From Roseomonas genomospecies 6 (GTDB lineage: Bacteria > Pseudomonadota > Alphaproteobacteria > Azospirillales > Azospirillaceae): DNA of 44,327 bases. Below, piece after piece: positions 23,783 to 31,943 of the stretch. Location: NCBI RefSeq assembly GCF_008365375.1, contig NZ_QOKW01000038.1, forward strand, positions 1 to 44,327, read 5' to 3'. The position numbers and the translations under genes were made by a program. Under the pieces are notes generated by a model. The model was not told the DNA's origin, did no database searches, and saw only the letters and a list, made by a program, of their open reading frames with translations. How positions within the stretch are numbered: the stretch's first letter is position 1; each line of letters begins with the position of its first letter.

Positions 23783-23850
23783 TCCTTCACTCCGCAACGA
23801 AGAACGACGCCGAAACGGCGATTCCGCAACACAAGACAGGGATTGGCATC

Positions 23851-24906
23851 ATGATGGAATTCTCGCGCCGCCGCCTTCTCCAGACCGGCGGACTCGTCGG
23901 CACCGCCCTGGTGACCGGCGGGCTGGCCGGCACCGCCTTCTCGCGCATCGCCACGGCGGCGGACGACCCGCTCTACGCCGCCGCGAAGAAGGAAGGCGCC
24001 CTGAACCTCTATTGGGGCTCCTACGAGCAGCAGACGATGGAGGCGATCCGCGACGCCTTCAAGGCGAAGTATCCGGGCATCGAGGTGAACCTGCTCCGTC
24101 AGGCCTCGCAGACCGTCTACACCCGCCTGCGCATGGAGTTGCAGAGCGGCGTCCATGAGTGCGATTCCCTCGGCACCACCAACCTGCTGCACTACACGGA
24201 GCTGAAGAAGATCGGCGCGCTGGCCCCCTTCGAGCCGGCGGACGCGGTGCATATTCCGGACGCCTTCCGCAAACTCGACCCGGACCAGATGTACCATGTC
24301 GGCGCCATCAGCCTGACCAGCATCAACTACGCGCCGGGCAAGGTCCCGTCCCCGCCGCAGAGCTGGCAGGCGCTGCTGGAGGACCAGTGGCACGGCAAGA
24401 TCACCACGGGCAGCCCCGCCTTCTCCGGCGACGTCGCCAACTGGGTGGTCGCCATCCGGCGCAAGTACGGCGACGACTTCCTGCGCGCCTTCGGCAAGCA
24501 GAAGCCGAAGGTCGGCCAGTCGAACGTGGACACCGTGACCGACATCCTGGCGGGCGAGCGCGTCGTCGGCTCCGGCGCGCCCTTCAGCTACACGCTGACC
24601 CAGAAGGCCGCCGGCAACCCCATCGACGTTGTGGCCCCGTCCGACGACGCCATCCTGAACCTGGGCATCACCGGCATCCTGGCGAAGGCCCCGCACCCGA
24701 ACGCCGCCCGGCTGTTCACGAACTTCCTCTATTCCACGGAAGTGTCGCAGATCCTTCAGAAGAACTTCTGGCCGACGCTGCGCAAGGACGTGGCCTGGGC
24801 GGAGGGGCGTTCGCTGGACCAGTTGAAGTGGTACCGCAACACCGGCGACGACCTCGGCCCGGAAGTCGCGGAAGGCATCGCCAAGTGGAAGGAACTGGTG
24901 CGCTGA
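23851..24906 (+). CDS. ABC transporter extracellular solute-binding protein, Tat signal
   Basis: A 351-aa periplasmic binding protein of the Fe3+/polyamine-like (family 1/FbpA-like) cluster. The N-terminus has a twin-arginine motif (FSRRRLLQTGG) and a hydrophobic stretch up to ATAAD, which suggests Tat export. Landmarks: YAAAKKEGALNLYWGS and the AKYPGIEVNLLRQASQTVYTR strand. The paired Tyr residues of true iron binders are not obvious near the C-terminus, and the operon deals with CoA esters, so an organic carboxylate ligand is more likely than iron. A second ATG follows at 23854. It leads the transporter genes 24967-27827. Confidence 0.88.
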   Translation: MMEFSRRRLLQTGGLVGTALVTGGLAGTAFSRIATAADDPLYAAAKKEGALNLYWGSYEQQTMEAIRDAFKAKYPGIEVNLLRQASQTVYTRLRMELQSGVHECDSLGTTNLLHYTELKKIGALAPFEPADAVHIPDAFRKLDPDQMYHVGAISLTSINYAPGKVPSPPQSWQALLEDQWHGKITTGSPAFSGDVANWVVAIRRKYGDDFLRAFGKQKPKVGQSNVDTVTDILAGERVVGSGAPFSYTLTQKAAGNPIDVVAPSDDAILNLGITGILAKAPHPNAARLFTNFLYSTEVSQILQKNFWPTLRKDVAWAEGRSLDQLKWYRNTGDDLGPEVAEGIAKWKELVR

Positions 24907-24916
24907 TCGGCTGACT

Positions 24917-24939
24917 CCCTCTCCCCTCTGGGGAGAGGG
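24917..24939. repeat. Intra-operon palindrome (CCCTCTCCCC/GGGGAGAGGG)
   Basis: A perfect 10-bp stem with a 3-nt loop sits 10 nt after the solute-binding protein gene and before the permease gene. It shares the CCCTCTCCC core with the other repeats of this window. There is no T-run, so full termination is unlikely; stabilising the upstream mRNA for the binding protein is a reasonable role. Confidence 0.75.
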
Positions 24940-24966
24940 TTCTGATGTAAAATGGAGGCGGACCCT

Positions 24967-26748
24967 ATGGGGGTCATTTCTACGGACAGCCCAGACAGCG
25001 CAGCCGCGGCGACCGCGCGCCCGGCGATGGCCCGCGTGCCGCTCGCCAGGACGGTGGTCTTCGGCGCCGTCGCCCTTCTTCTCTTCCTGCTGGTGGTTCT
25101 GCCCTTCGGCTGGGTTCTCAACAACAGCTTCCACGACGACCTGACCGGGGGCTGGACGCTCGGCAACTACGCGCGGATCTTCCAGTCCGCGGATCTTCTG
25201 GAGCCGCTGTTCAATTCGCTGGTCCTGGCCGTGGCGACGGCGGTGATCGCGGTCGGCATCGGCGTGCCGCTGGCCTGGCTGGTGTCGCGGACCGACCTGC
25301 CGTTCCGCCGCACCATCCGCGTGCTGACGCTGACCGCCTTCGTCACCCCGTCCTTCATTGGGGCGACCGGCTGGATTCTGCTGGCCGCGCCCAATTCGGG
25401 CTGGCTGAACGCGCTGTGGCGCACGCTCGCCGGGGCGGAGGCGGGGCCGCTGCTGAACATCTACTCGATGACCGGGGCGATCTTCATCTGCGGCATCTAC
25501 ACCGTCCCCTACAGCTTCACCATGGTGTCGAGCGCGCTCGACGAGATGGCCGTGGAGCTTGAGGACGCCGCCGCCACGCTGGGCTCCGGCACGCTGCGCA
25601 CCATGCTCAGCATCACCATCCCGCTGGTCACCCCGGCGGTGATCGCCAGCTTCATCCTGTCCTTCATCCAGGGGCTGACGCTGTTCGGCGTTCCGGCCTT
25701 CCTGCTGACGCCGACCGGCATTCCCGTGGTGACGACCAAGCTGGCGGAGTTCTACCAGCTCTTCCCGCCGGAAATCTACATGGCCGCCGCCTACTGCATG
25801 CCGCTGCTGCTGGTCACGGCCATGCTGTTCTGGATGCGCCGCCGCATCCTGGGCCGCAAGCAGTTCGTCACCATCTCCGGCAAGAGCCGGGCGGGGCGGC
25901 GGATCGCGCTGGGCGCGGCGCGCTGGCCGGCCTTCTTCGCGGCGCTGCTGCTGCCGCTGGTCTCGGTCTTCCTGCCCTACGCCGCCCTGCTGCTGGTGTC
26001 GCTGACCCGCGCCTGGGGCCAGGGCCTGTCGTGGGAGAACCTGTCGCTGCACTGGTACTGGTGGGCGCTGTTCGGCAATTCGGAGACGCACACCGCCATC
26101 GTCAATTCGCTGCTCTTCTCGACGCTCGCGGCGACGATGTGCGTGATGCTCGGCACCGTGATCGCCTACATCGTCGAGCGGAAGATGGTCTTCGGCGCCA
26201 GCCTGTTCGGCGCGGTGGCGACGGTTCCCATCATCATCCCCGGCATCGTCATGTCGGTCGGCTTCTTCGCCGCCTACACGCGGGCGCCGCTGAACCTCTA
26301 CGGCACGCCCTTGCTGCTGGTGGCGGCCTTCGCGGCGACCTTCCTGCCCATCGCCTACGCCCATGGCGGGTCGATCCTGAAGGGCATCGGGCCGGAGTTG
26401 GAGCGCGCCGCCCGCAGCCTGGGCGCGGGGGAGGGGCGGACCTTCCTGTCCATCACCATTCCGCTGATGGGCGGCGGGCTGCTGTCGGGCTGGTTCCTGG
26501 TCTTCATCCCGATCATCCGTGAGCTGTCGGTGGCGGTCTTCCTCATCACGCCCAAGACCAACGTGATGACCACCCTGATCTACAACGCCAAGGACGGCGG
26601 CAATTACGAGGCCGTCTGCGCCATGAGCGTCCTTCTCCTCCTTATCACGCTGGCGCTGGTGGCCGCTGCCGGTCCCCTGACGCGCCTGACCACCGTGCGC
26701 CGCACCTCCCGTAAGACCGCCCCGGCGGAAGGAGTTCTCCCCACATGA
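24967..26748 (+). CDS. ABC transporter permease, fused double-domain (FbpB/PotBC-like)
   Basis: A 593-aa inner-membrane protein with two permease halves, each with a BPD_transp_1 domain and an EAA loop: ELEDAAATLGSGTLRTMLSITIPL around residue 200 and ELERAARSLGAGEGRTFLSITIPL around residue 480. About twelve membrane segments. Such fused permeases act with one ATPase dimer and a periplasmic binding protein, all encoded here. The ATG at 24967 lies 8 nt after a GGAGG site, so it is preferred to the ATG at 24952, which overlaps that site. The stop overlaps the ATPase start. Confidence 0.92.
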   Translation: MGVISTDSPDSAAAATARPAMARVPLARTVVFGAVALLLFLLVVLPFGWVLNNSFHDDLTGGWTLGNYARIFQSADLLEPLFNSLVLAVATAVIAVGIGVPLAWLVSRTDLPFRRTIRVLTLTAFVTPSFIGATGWILLAAPNSGWLNALWRTLAGAEAGPLLNIYSMTGAIFICGIYTVPYSFTMVSSALDEMAVELEDAAATLGSGTLRTMLSITIPLVTPAVIASFILSFIQGLTLFGVPAFLLTPTGIPVVTTKLAEFYQLFPPEIYMAAAYCMPLLLVTAMLFWMRRRILGRKQFVTISGKSRAGRRIALGAARWPAFFAALLLPLVSVFLPYAALLLVSLTRAWGQGLSWENLSLHWYWWALFGNSETHTAIVNSLLFSTLAATMCVMLGTVIAYIVERKMVFGASLFGAVATVPIIIPGIVMSVGFFAAYTRAPLNLYGTPLLLVAAFAATFLPIAYAHGGSILKGIGPELERAARSLGAGEGRTFLSITIPLMGGGLLSGWFLVFIPIIRELSVAVFLITPKTNVMTTLIYNAKDGGNYEAVCAMSVLLLLITLALVAAAGPLTRLTTVRRTSRKTAPAEGVLPT

Positions 26749-27827
26749 GCGGGATTCGCATCAAGAACCTCCGCAAGTCCTTCGGCACCTACACCGCGCT
26801 GCACGGGATCGACCTCCAGGTTCCCAACGGCACGCTGCTGGCCCTGCTCGGCCCGTCGGGCTGCGGGAAATCCACGACGCTCCAGCTCCTCGCCGGGTTC
26901 GAGGCGCCGACGGAGGGGGAGATCTGGGCCGACGACGTGCTGCTGTCCTCCGCCCGCGGCGTGCTGCCCCCGGAAAAGCGCGGCATCTCCCTGGTCTTCC
27001 AGAATTACGCGGTGTGGCCGCACAAGACGGTGGCGGAGAACGTGGCCTTCGGCCTCGCCATCCGCCGCCTGCCCAAGGCGGAGATCGCGGAACGGCTGGA
27101 CCGCACGCTGCGCACGGTCCGTCTGGAGGCGCTGCGCGACCGCTACCCGTCGGAGCTGTCCGGCGGCCAGCAGCAGCGCGTGGCGCTGGCCCGCGCGCTG
27201 GCCGTCGAGCCGCGCATCCTCCTGCTGGACGAGCCGCTGTCCAACCTCGACGCCCATCTGCGCGAGGAGATGCGGTTCGAGATCCGGCAGGTCCACGACC
27301 TGCTGGGCCTGACCACCGTCTACGTCACCCATGACCAGTCGGAGGCGCTGGTCACCGCCGACCGCATCGCCGTCATGAAGTCGGGCCATCTCCAGCAGCT
27401 CGGCTCGCCGGAGGACATCTTCGAGCGCCCGTCCAACGCCTTCGTCGCCACCTTCATCGGCGCCAACAACGAGCTGGCCGGGACCAGCGAGGGCAACGGC
27501 GCGATCCGCGTCGGCAGCCATGTGCTGACGGCACCCGACCGCAGCGGCGCGGCGCATGGGGCGGCGGTGTCGCTGTGCGTGCGGCCCTCCAAGGTCCGGC
27601 TGTTCGGCGCCGAGCAGAAGGATTTGCCGGCGGAAGGCTGCAACGTGCTGTCCGGCACGGTCCTTCGCTCCGCCTATCTCGGCGAGTATCGCGACGTGCT
27701 GGTGGACCTGGGCGGCGGGCGGACTCTGCGCGCCTTCATCCCGCCCGCGCAGAGCTTCGCTCCGGGCAGCGTGGTGACGGCGCTTCTTCCCATCGGTTCC
27801 TGCCAGATCCTCGGGCCGGCGGCCTGA
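26745..27827 (+). CDS. ABC transporter ATP-binding protein (FbpC/PotA-like)
   Basis: A 360-aa ATPase. Walker A GPSGCGKST (36-44), Q-loop VFQNYAVWPH, signature LSGGQQQR (138-145), Walker B LLLDEP (159-164), D-loop SNLDAH and switch His in VTHDQSEA are all intact. A C-terminal TOBE domain (~280-355) follows. It powers the import system with the permease and binding protein just upstream, and is coupled to the permease by an ATGA overlap. Confidence 0.95.
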   Translation: MSGIRIKNLRKSFGTYTALHGIDLQVPNGTLLALLGPSGCGKSTTLQLLAGFEAPTEGEIWADDVLLSSARGVLPPEKRGISLVFQNYAVWPHKTVAENVAFGLAIRRLPKAEIAERLDRTLRTVRLEALRDRYPSELSGGQQQRVALARALAVEPRILLLDEPLSNLDAHLREEMRFEIRQVHDLLGLTTVYVTHDQSEALVTADRIAVMKSGHLQQLGSPEDIFERPSNAFVATFIGANNELAGTSEGNGAIRVGSHVLTAPDRSGAAHGAAVSLCVRPSKVRLFGAEQKDLPAEGCNVLSGTVLRSAYLGEYRDVLVDLGGGRTLRAFIPPAQSFAPGSVVTALLPIGSCQILGPAA

Positions 27828-27857
27828 ACGCGGCCCAATCGAAGAGAGTTCACAACG

Positions 27858-28673
27858 ATGTCCATCGCCACGACCGGCGAGGCCGGAGCCTTGCCTGAAA
27901 TCCTGACCGAGCGGCGCGGCTCCGTCCAATGGGTGATCTTCAACCGGCCCAGGGCGCGCAACGCCATCACCCCCTGGATGGAGGACCGCCTGATCGAAAT
28001 CTGCCGGGAGGTCGATGCCGACCCGGCGGTGAAGGCGCTGGTGCTGACCGGTGCGGCCGGCGACAAGCCCGCCTTCATGGCCGGCGCCGACCTGTCCTGC
28101 CTGCAAAGCGTCAAGACGCCGGAAGACTACACCATCCTGGAGGACCGCGCGGAAACCGCGGCGATGGCGCTGGAAGCGGTGCGCGTCCCCACCGTCGCCG
28201 CCCTGGCCGGCGCCTGCGTGGGGGAGGGGGCGCTGCTCGCCGCCTGCTGCGACGTGCGCATCGCGACACCCTCCGTGCGCTTCGGCTTTCCCATCGCCCG
28301 CACGGTCGGCAACTGCCTGAGCATCAAGAACCTCGCCCGGCTGTCGGCCATTCTCGGCACCGCGCGGACGAAGGAGATGATCTTCAGCGCCCGCCTGCTG
28401 ACCGCGGACGAACTGGCCGGCGCCGGTGCCCTGCGCGGCGTCGTCGCGGAGGAAGCCCTCACCGAGCGCACCCAGGAACTGGCGGAGGAACTGGCGGGCC
28501 TCGCCCCGCTGACCCTGTGGACGACGCGCGAGGCGCTGCGGCGCTGGCGGGATCACTCGCTTCCCGCGGACGGCGACGCCGACCTGCTGCGCCGCTGCTA
28601 CCTGTCCGCCGACTATCAGGAAGGCATCGCGGCCTTCCTGGAGAAGCGCCGCCCGGTCTGGACGGGGCGATAG
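27858..28673 (+). CDS. Enoyl-CoA hydratase/isomerase (crotonase) family protein
   Basis: A 271-aa crotonase-fold protein. The oxyanion-hole segments are AFMAGADLSCL and GACVGEGALLAACCDVRIAT. At the first catalytic Glu position of classical hydratases (GGxE) the sequence has Leu, with Glu shifted two residues earlier (VGEGALL). In the second region, FGFPIARTVGNCLS lacks the usual Glu. It is therefore probably not a plain hydratase; isomerase, hydrolase or lyase activity on a CoA ester is possible. It is the last gene of the operon, 30 nt after the ATPase, and ends at a hairpin. Confidence 0.85.
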   Translation: MSIATTGEAGALPEILTERRGSVQWVIFNRPRARNAITPWMEDRLIEICREVDADPAVKALVLTGAAGDKPAFMAGADLSCLQSVKTPEDYTILEDRAETAAMALEAVRVPTVAALAGACVGEGALLAACCDVRIATPSVRFGFPIARTVGNCLSIKNLARLSAILGTARTKEMIFSARLLTADELAGAGALRGVVAEEALTERTQELAEELAGLAPLTLWTTREALRRWRDHSLPADGDADLLRRCYLSADYQEGIAAFLEKRRPVWTGR

Positions 28674-28691
28674 AAGGTGCCCGCCACCGCG

Positions 28692-28725
28692 CCCGGCGGC
28701 CTTCACGTCTTTGCAGGCCGCCGGG
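28692..28725. terminator. Putative hairpin terminator between convergent genes
   Basis: An 11-bp perfect stem CCCGGCGGCCT / AGGCCGCCGGG with a 12-nt loop lies between the crotonase gene (+) and the OsmC gene (-). No clear T-run follows on either strand, so this may be a transcript-end stabiliser rather than an intrinsic terminator. Confidence 0.5.
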
Positions 28726-28734
28726 CCGGCGCGT

Positions 28735-29160
28735 TTACACGAGCCGGGCGTTCAGGGTGATTTCCGTTCCCGCCAGGGCCTTGGACACTGGACAGTTCTT
28801 TTTCGCACCGTCGGCCTGCTGCTGGAAGGTGTCGGCGTCGATGCCGGGGATCTCGGCTTCGCAATCCAGTTCGATTTTGGTGATGGCGAAGCCTTCGCCG
28901 ACCTTGTCCAGATGGACGCGGGCGGTGGTGTGCACGCGCGTCGGCGTGTGTCCGGCCTTCGACAGGCCGGCGGACAGAGCCATGGAGAAGCAGCCGGCGT
29001 GCGCGGCGGCGATCAGCTCCTCCGGGTTGGTGCCGGAGCCGTTCTCGAAGCGCGAGGGAAAGGAATAGGCGCCCTCGAACGCACCGCTGCCCAGCCGCAT
29101 GGTGCCCGACCCCTGGGCCAGGTTGCCGCGCCATTCCGCATCCGATTGCCGCACAGCCAT
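28735..29160 (-). CDS. OsmC family peroxiredoxin
   Basis: A 141-aa cytoplasmic thiol peroxidase that reduces organic hydroperoxides. The two redox Cys residues are present: C57 in AAAHAGCFSMAL and C123 in KKNCPVSK, with the spacing of OsmC. The NPEELIAAAHAGCF motif is canonical. A GGGAG ribosome-binding site precedes the ATG at 29160. It is monocistronic, divergent from the carrier-protein operon across 218 bp, and convergent with the crotonase gene. Confidence 0.93.
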   Translation of the reverse strand: MAVRQSDAEWRGNLAQGSGTMRLGSGAFEGAYSFPSRFENGSGTNPEELIAAAHAGCFSMALSAGLSKAGHTPTRVHTTARVHLDKVGEGFAITKIELDCEAEIPGIDADTFQQQADGAKKNCPVSKALAGTEITLNARLV

Positions 29161-29378
29161 GATGATCTCCCGATTGCGTGTTTGGTGGACGGAACGCCGC
29201 ACAAATTAGACCCGTCCGGGGCAACGGCAATCACCACAGGTGTTAAGCAAGAGGAGCGCTTGGCATCCGAAAAATACTGGGAGCATACGGAAAAGCAAAG
29301 GAAGGTGCAGAACAATTAAGGTTTTGTGGCGTTCTCCGGGGCAGGGAAAGCCAGAGGTTGAATACGGGGGTAAGTGGA

Positions 29379-29738
29379 ATGAGCATGCGCCAGCCGGATT
29401 GGCAGATCGCGGCGGGGACCGGACCGCGGGATGGCGATGCCCCGTCGGTCAGCGCGGCGGACATCCGGACGATTCTGGCCGACAGCGGCGGGCTGGCCAC
29501 CGACGCCGCCGCCCTGTCCGACGAGGACGATCTCTACGCCGCCGGCCTGACTTCCCATGGGTCTGTGAACCTGATGCTGGCGCTGGAGGAGCGCTACGGC
29601 GTCGAATTCCCGGAACATCTGCTGCGCCGCCGCACCTTCGAGAGCATCGCCGCGATCCGCGCGGCGGTCGCCGGCCTGCTGGGCGGAACGCCGAATGGAA
29701 CGCCGAATGGAACGCTGAACGGGACGGGGGCCGGATGA
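29379..29738 (+). CDS. Free-standing acyl/aminoacyl carrier protein
   Basis: A 119-aa protein. Residues ~25-102 form a carrier-protein four-helix bundle. The site for the 4'-phosphopantetheine arm is Ser59 in AGLTSHGSVNLMLALEERYGVEFP; the usual D-S-L is T-S-H here, which is typical of carrier proteins served by SerRS-like ligases. The N-terminal 25 residues and the C-terminal GTPN GTPN GTLN tail are disordered. The tail is encoded by a 12-bp tandem repeat (29685-29720). ATG 29379 has a GGGGGT site upstream; an in-frame TTG at 29358 and ATG at 29385 are alternatives. The stop overlaps the next start (ATGA). It heads the operon 29379-37072. Confidence 0.88.
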   Translation: MSMRQPDWQIAAGTGPRDGDAPSVSAADIRTILADSGGLATDAAALSDEDDLYAAGLTSHGSVNLMLALEERYGVEFPEHLLRRRTFESIAAIRAAVAGLLGGTPNGTPNGTLNGTGAG

Positions 29739-30946
29739 GGGCGCCCGCGCCGGAGTCCATACCGGCGATGGCCGGAGAGGCCGCGGCTGATGCCGCCACT
29801 GGGGCCGCCGCTGGGGCCGCCGCCATCGCGGGACGCCATGCCGACAGCGTGGACCGCGAGGCGCGCTTCCCCGCCGAAGCCTTTGCCGCCCTGAAGGAGG
29901 CCCGCCTGCTCGGCCTCATGGTGCCTCGCGACCTCGGCGGCGGGGGCGGCGGTCTGGCCGATGCCGCGGCGGTGTCCCACGCTCTGGCCCAGCAGTGCCC
30001 GTCCACCGGGCTGATCCACGCCATGCACCAGATCCAGGTGGCCTGCCTCGTGCGGCACGGGCAGGACAGCGGCTGGCACCGCGCCTTTCTGGCCCGGCTG
30101 GCCGAGGAGCAGCTCCTCCTCGCCTCCGCGACGACCGAGGCCGGGATCGGCGGCGACGTGCGGTCCAGCGCCTGCGCGGTCCAAGACGAGACGGGCGGAA
30201 GCTTCCGGCTGGAGAAGCAGGCGACGGTCATCTCCTACGGGGCGGAGGCCGACGCCATTCTGGTGACGGCGCGGCGCAGCGCGGACTCGCCGCCGTCCGA
30301 TCAGGTCATCGTTCCGGTTCTGCGCGGGCAGACTCACCTGGAGGAGATCGGCGGCTGGGACACGCTGGGGATGCGGGGCACCCGCAGCGTCGGCTACCGG
30401 CTGGTGGCGGAGGCCGGGCGGGCGCAGATCCTGCCGCTGCCCTACGCCGACATCTCCGCCCGGACCATGCTGCCGGTGACCCACATCCTGTGGAGCAGCG
30501 TCTGGCTGGGCATCGCCACCGACGCGGTGACGCGGGCCGGCGCCTTCATCCGGGCGGAGGCGCGCAAGCGCCCCGGAACCCCGCCGCCGGGGGCGCGGCG
30601 GCTGGCCGAGGCGACCGCCGGCCTTCAGGCGATGCGCGGCATGGTGCGCGGCGCGCTCGCCCAGTTCGAGGCGGCGGCGGACAGCCCCGACCGCCTCACC
30701 TCCCTGGGCTTCGCGGTCGCCATGAACACGCTGAAGACCGGCGCGGCGGAGGCGGTGGTCAGGGTCGTGGAGCAGGCGATGCTGGCCGCCGGCCTGGCCG
30801 CCTACCGGAACGACAGCCCCCACAGCCTGTGCCGCCACCTGCGGGACGCCCATTCGGCGCCGCTGATGATCAACAACGACCGGATACTGGGCAACACGGC
30901 GAACCTGCTGCTGGCGCACAAGGACAACGGTTCTCTCTTCGGGTGA
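29735..30946 (+). CDS. Acyl-CoA dehydrogenase-like flavoprotein (acyl carrier protein-linked)
   Basis: A 403-aa protein with the ACAD fold. N-terminal helical domain (residues ~35-140, with FPAEAFAALKEARLLGLMVPRDLGG), middle beta domain (LLASATTEAGIGGDVRSS, the FAD/substrate strand) and C-terminal helical domain ending in DSPHSLCRHLRDAHSAPLMINNDRI. The usual catalytic Glu near the C-terminal GxGY(x)xE is not seen; the local sequence reads GLAAYRNDSPHS. Between a carrier-protein gene and an aminoacyl-carrier-protein ligase gene, its natural substrate is probably a carrier-bound aminoacyl thioester, by analogy with prolyl-carrier-protein dehydrogenases. The N-terminus is Ala/Gly-rich low complexity. 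Confidence 0.85.
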   Translation: MRAPAPESIPAMAGEAAADAATGAAAGAAAIAGRHADSVDREARFPAEAFAALKEARLLGLMVPRDLGGGGGGLADAAAVSHALAQQCPSTGLIHAMHQIQVACLVRHGQDSGWHRAFLARLAEEQLLLASATTEAGIGGDVRSSACAVQDETGGSFRLEKQATVISYGAEADAILVTARRSADSPPSDQVIVPVLRGQTHLEEIGGWDTLGMRGTRSVGYRLVAEAGRAQILPLPYADISARTMLPVTHILWSSVWLGIATDAVTRAGAFIRAEARKRPGTPPPGARRLAEATAGLQAMRGMVRGALAQFEAAADSPDRLTSLGFAVAMNTLKTGAAEAVVRVVEQAMLAAGLAAYRNDSPHSLCRHLRDAHSAPLMINNDRILGNTANLLLAHKDNGSLFG

Positions 30947-30949
30947 CGG

Positions 30950-31903
30950 ATGAACATGCGGGCAGGAGACACACCGGCGGAGAAAGGTCCGGCGGAGAAC
31001 GGGCAGGCGGCGTTCCGCGACGCGCTGATCGCGGCCGGGCTGCTGATCCCCACGGGGGTCGATGGGCTGTATGGCCGCAGCGGCGTCTTCGAGGACGTGG
31101 TGGAGCGGTTCGACGGCCTGATCACCACCTGGGGAGGCGGCGACGGAGCGGACGTCATGCGCTTTCCCCCGGCGCTGGCCCGCAACCAGTTCGAACAGAG
31201 CGGCTATTTGAAGAGCTTCCCGCATCTGGCCGGCACGGTGCATGCCTTCAAGGGGGATGAGCGCGCCCACCAATCCCTGCTGCGGCGGCTGGAGGAGGGG
31301 GAGGAGTGGACCGACGCCCAGATGGCGACCAACGTCGTCCTGACCCCCGCCGCCTGCTACCCCGTCTATCCCACCATCGCGGAGCGCGGGCCGCTGCCGC
31401 CCGAGGGCGCGTTGGTGGACGTCTATTCCTACTGCTTCCGCCATGAGCCGTCGCTGGACCCGGCGCGGATGCAGTTGTTCCGGATGCGCGAATACGTGCG
31501 CGCCGGCACGCCGGAGCAGGTGATGGCCTTCCGGCGGAACTGGGTGGAGCGGGGGCGGGCGCTGATGGAATCGCTGGGCCTGCCGGTCGCCGTCGATCTG
31601 GCGAACGACCCCTTCTTCGGGCGGGCCGGGCGGATGCTCGCCGCCAACCAGCGCGACCAGGGGCTGAAGTTCGAGTTGCTGATCCCCATCGCGTCGGAGC
31701 AGCAGCCCACCGCCTGCCTCAGCTTCAACTACCACCAGGATCATTTCGGGCTGGTGTGGGACCTGCGGACGCCGGACGGCGCGGTCGCCCACACCGCCTG
31801 CGTGGGCTTCGGGATGGAGCGGGTGGCGCTGGCCCTGTTCCGCCACCACGGTTTCGACGTGAAGGCGTGGCCCGCCGCCGTGCGCGCCGTTTTGTGGGGC
31901 TGA
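30950..31903 (+). CDS. Amino acid:[carrier protein] ligase, SerRS-like catalytic core
   Basis: A 317-aa class II synthetase core without the tRNA-binding coiled coil of seryl-tRNA synthetase. Motif 2 is FRHE (163-166) with LFRMREYVRAG, and motif 3 is GFGMERVALALF (286-297). The zinc ligands fit: C136 (PAACYP), E181 (MREY) and C284 (HTACVG) have exactly the spacing of Cys131, Glu176 and Cys279 that I recall for the Bradyrhizobium Gly:[carrier protein] ligase. This family activates glycine or alanine with ATP and loads it onto the phosphopantetheine of a carrier protein instead of tRNA. The cognate carrier is encoded two genes upstream. Start is ATG 30950 or 30956. Confidence 0.93.
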   Translation: MNMRAGDTPAEKGPAENGQAAFRDALIAAGLLIPTGVDGLYGRSGVFEDVVERFDGLITTWGGGDGADVMRFPPALARNQFEQSGYLKSFPHLAGTVHAFKGDERAHQSLLRRLEEGEEWTDAQMATNVVLTPAACYPVYPTIAERGPLPPEGALVDVYSYCFRHEPSLDPARMQLFRMREYVRAGTPEQVMAFRRNWVERGRALMESLGLPVAVDLANDPFFGRAGRMLAANQRDQGLKFELLIPIASEQQPTACLSFNYHQDHFGLVWDLRTPDGAVAHTACVGFGMERVALALFRHHGFDVKAWPAAVRAVLWG

Positions 31904-31943
31904 GCGGGCCGTGGGGTTGAGCGGGCAGGGGAGGCCGGGCAGC

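Noticed and set aside
23776..26364. 862-codon minus-strand open frame
   Set aside because: It lies antisense to the ABC binding protein and permease genes, which have clear motifs. No plausible domain is visible.
23851..27827. Ferric iron importer
   Set aside because: The permease and ATPase resemble FbpBC, but the binding protein does not show the paired iron-binding Tyr residues and all neighbours are CoA-ester enzymes. A carboxylate importer is more likely.
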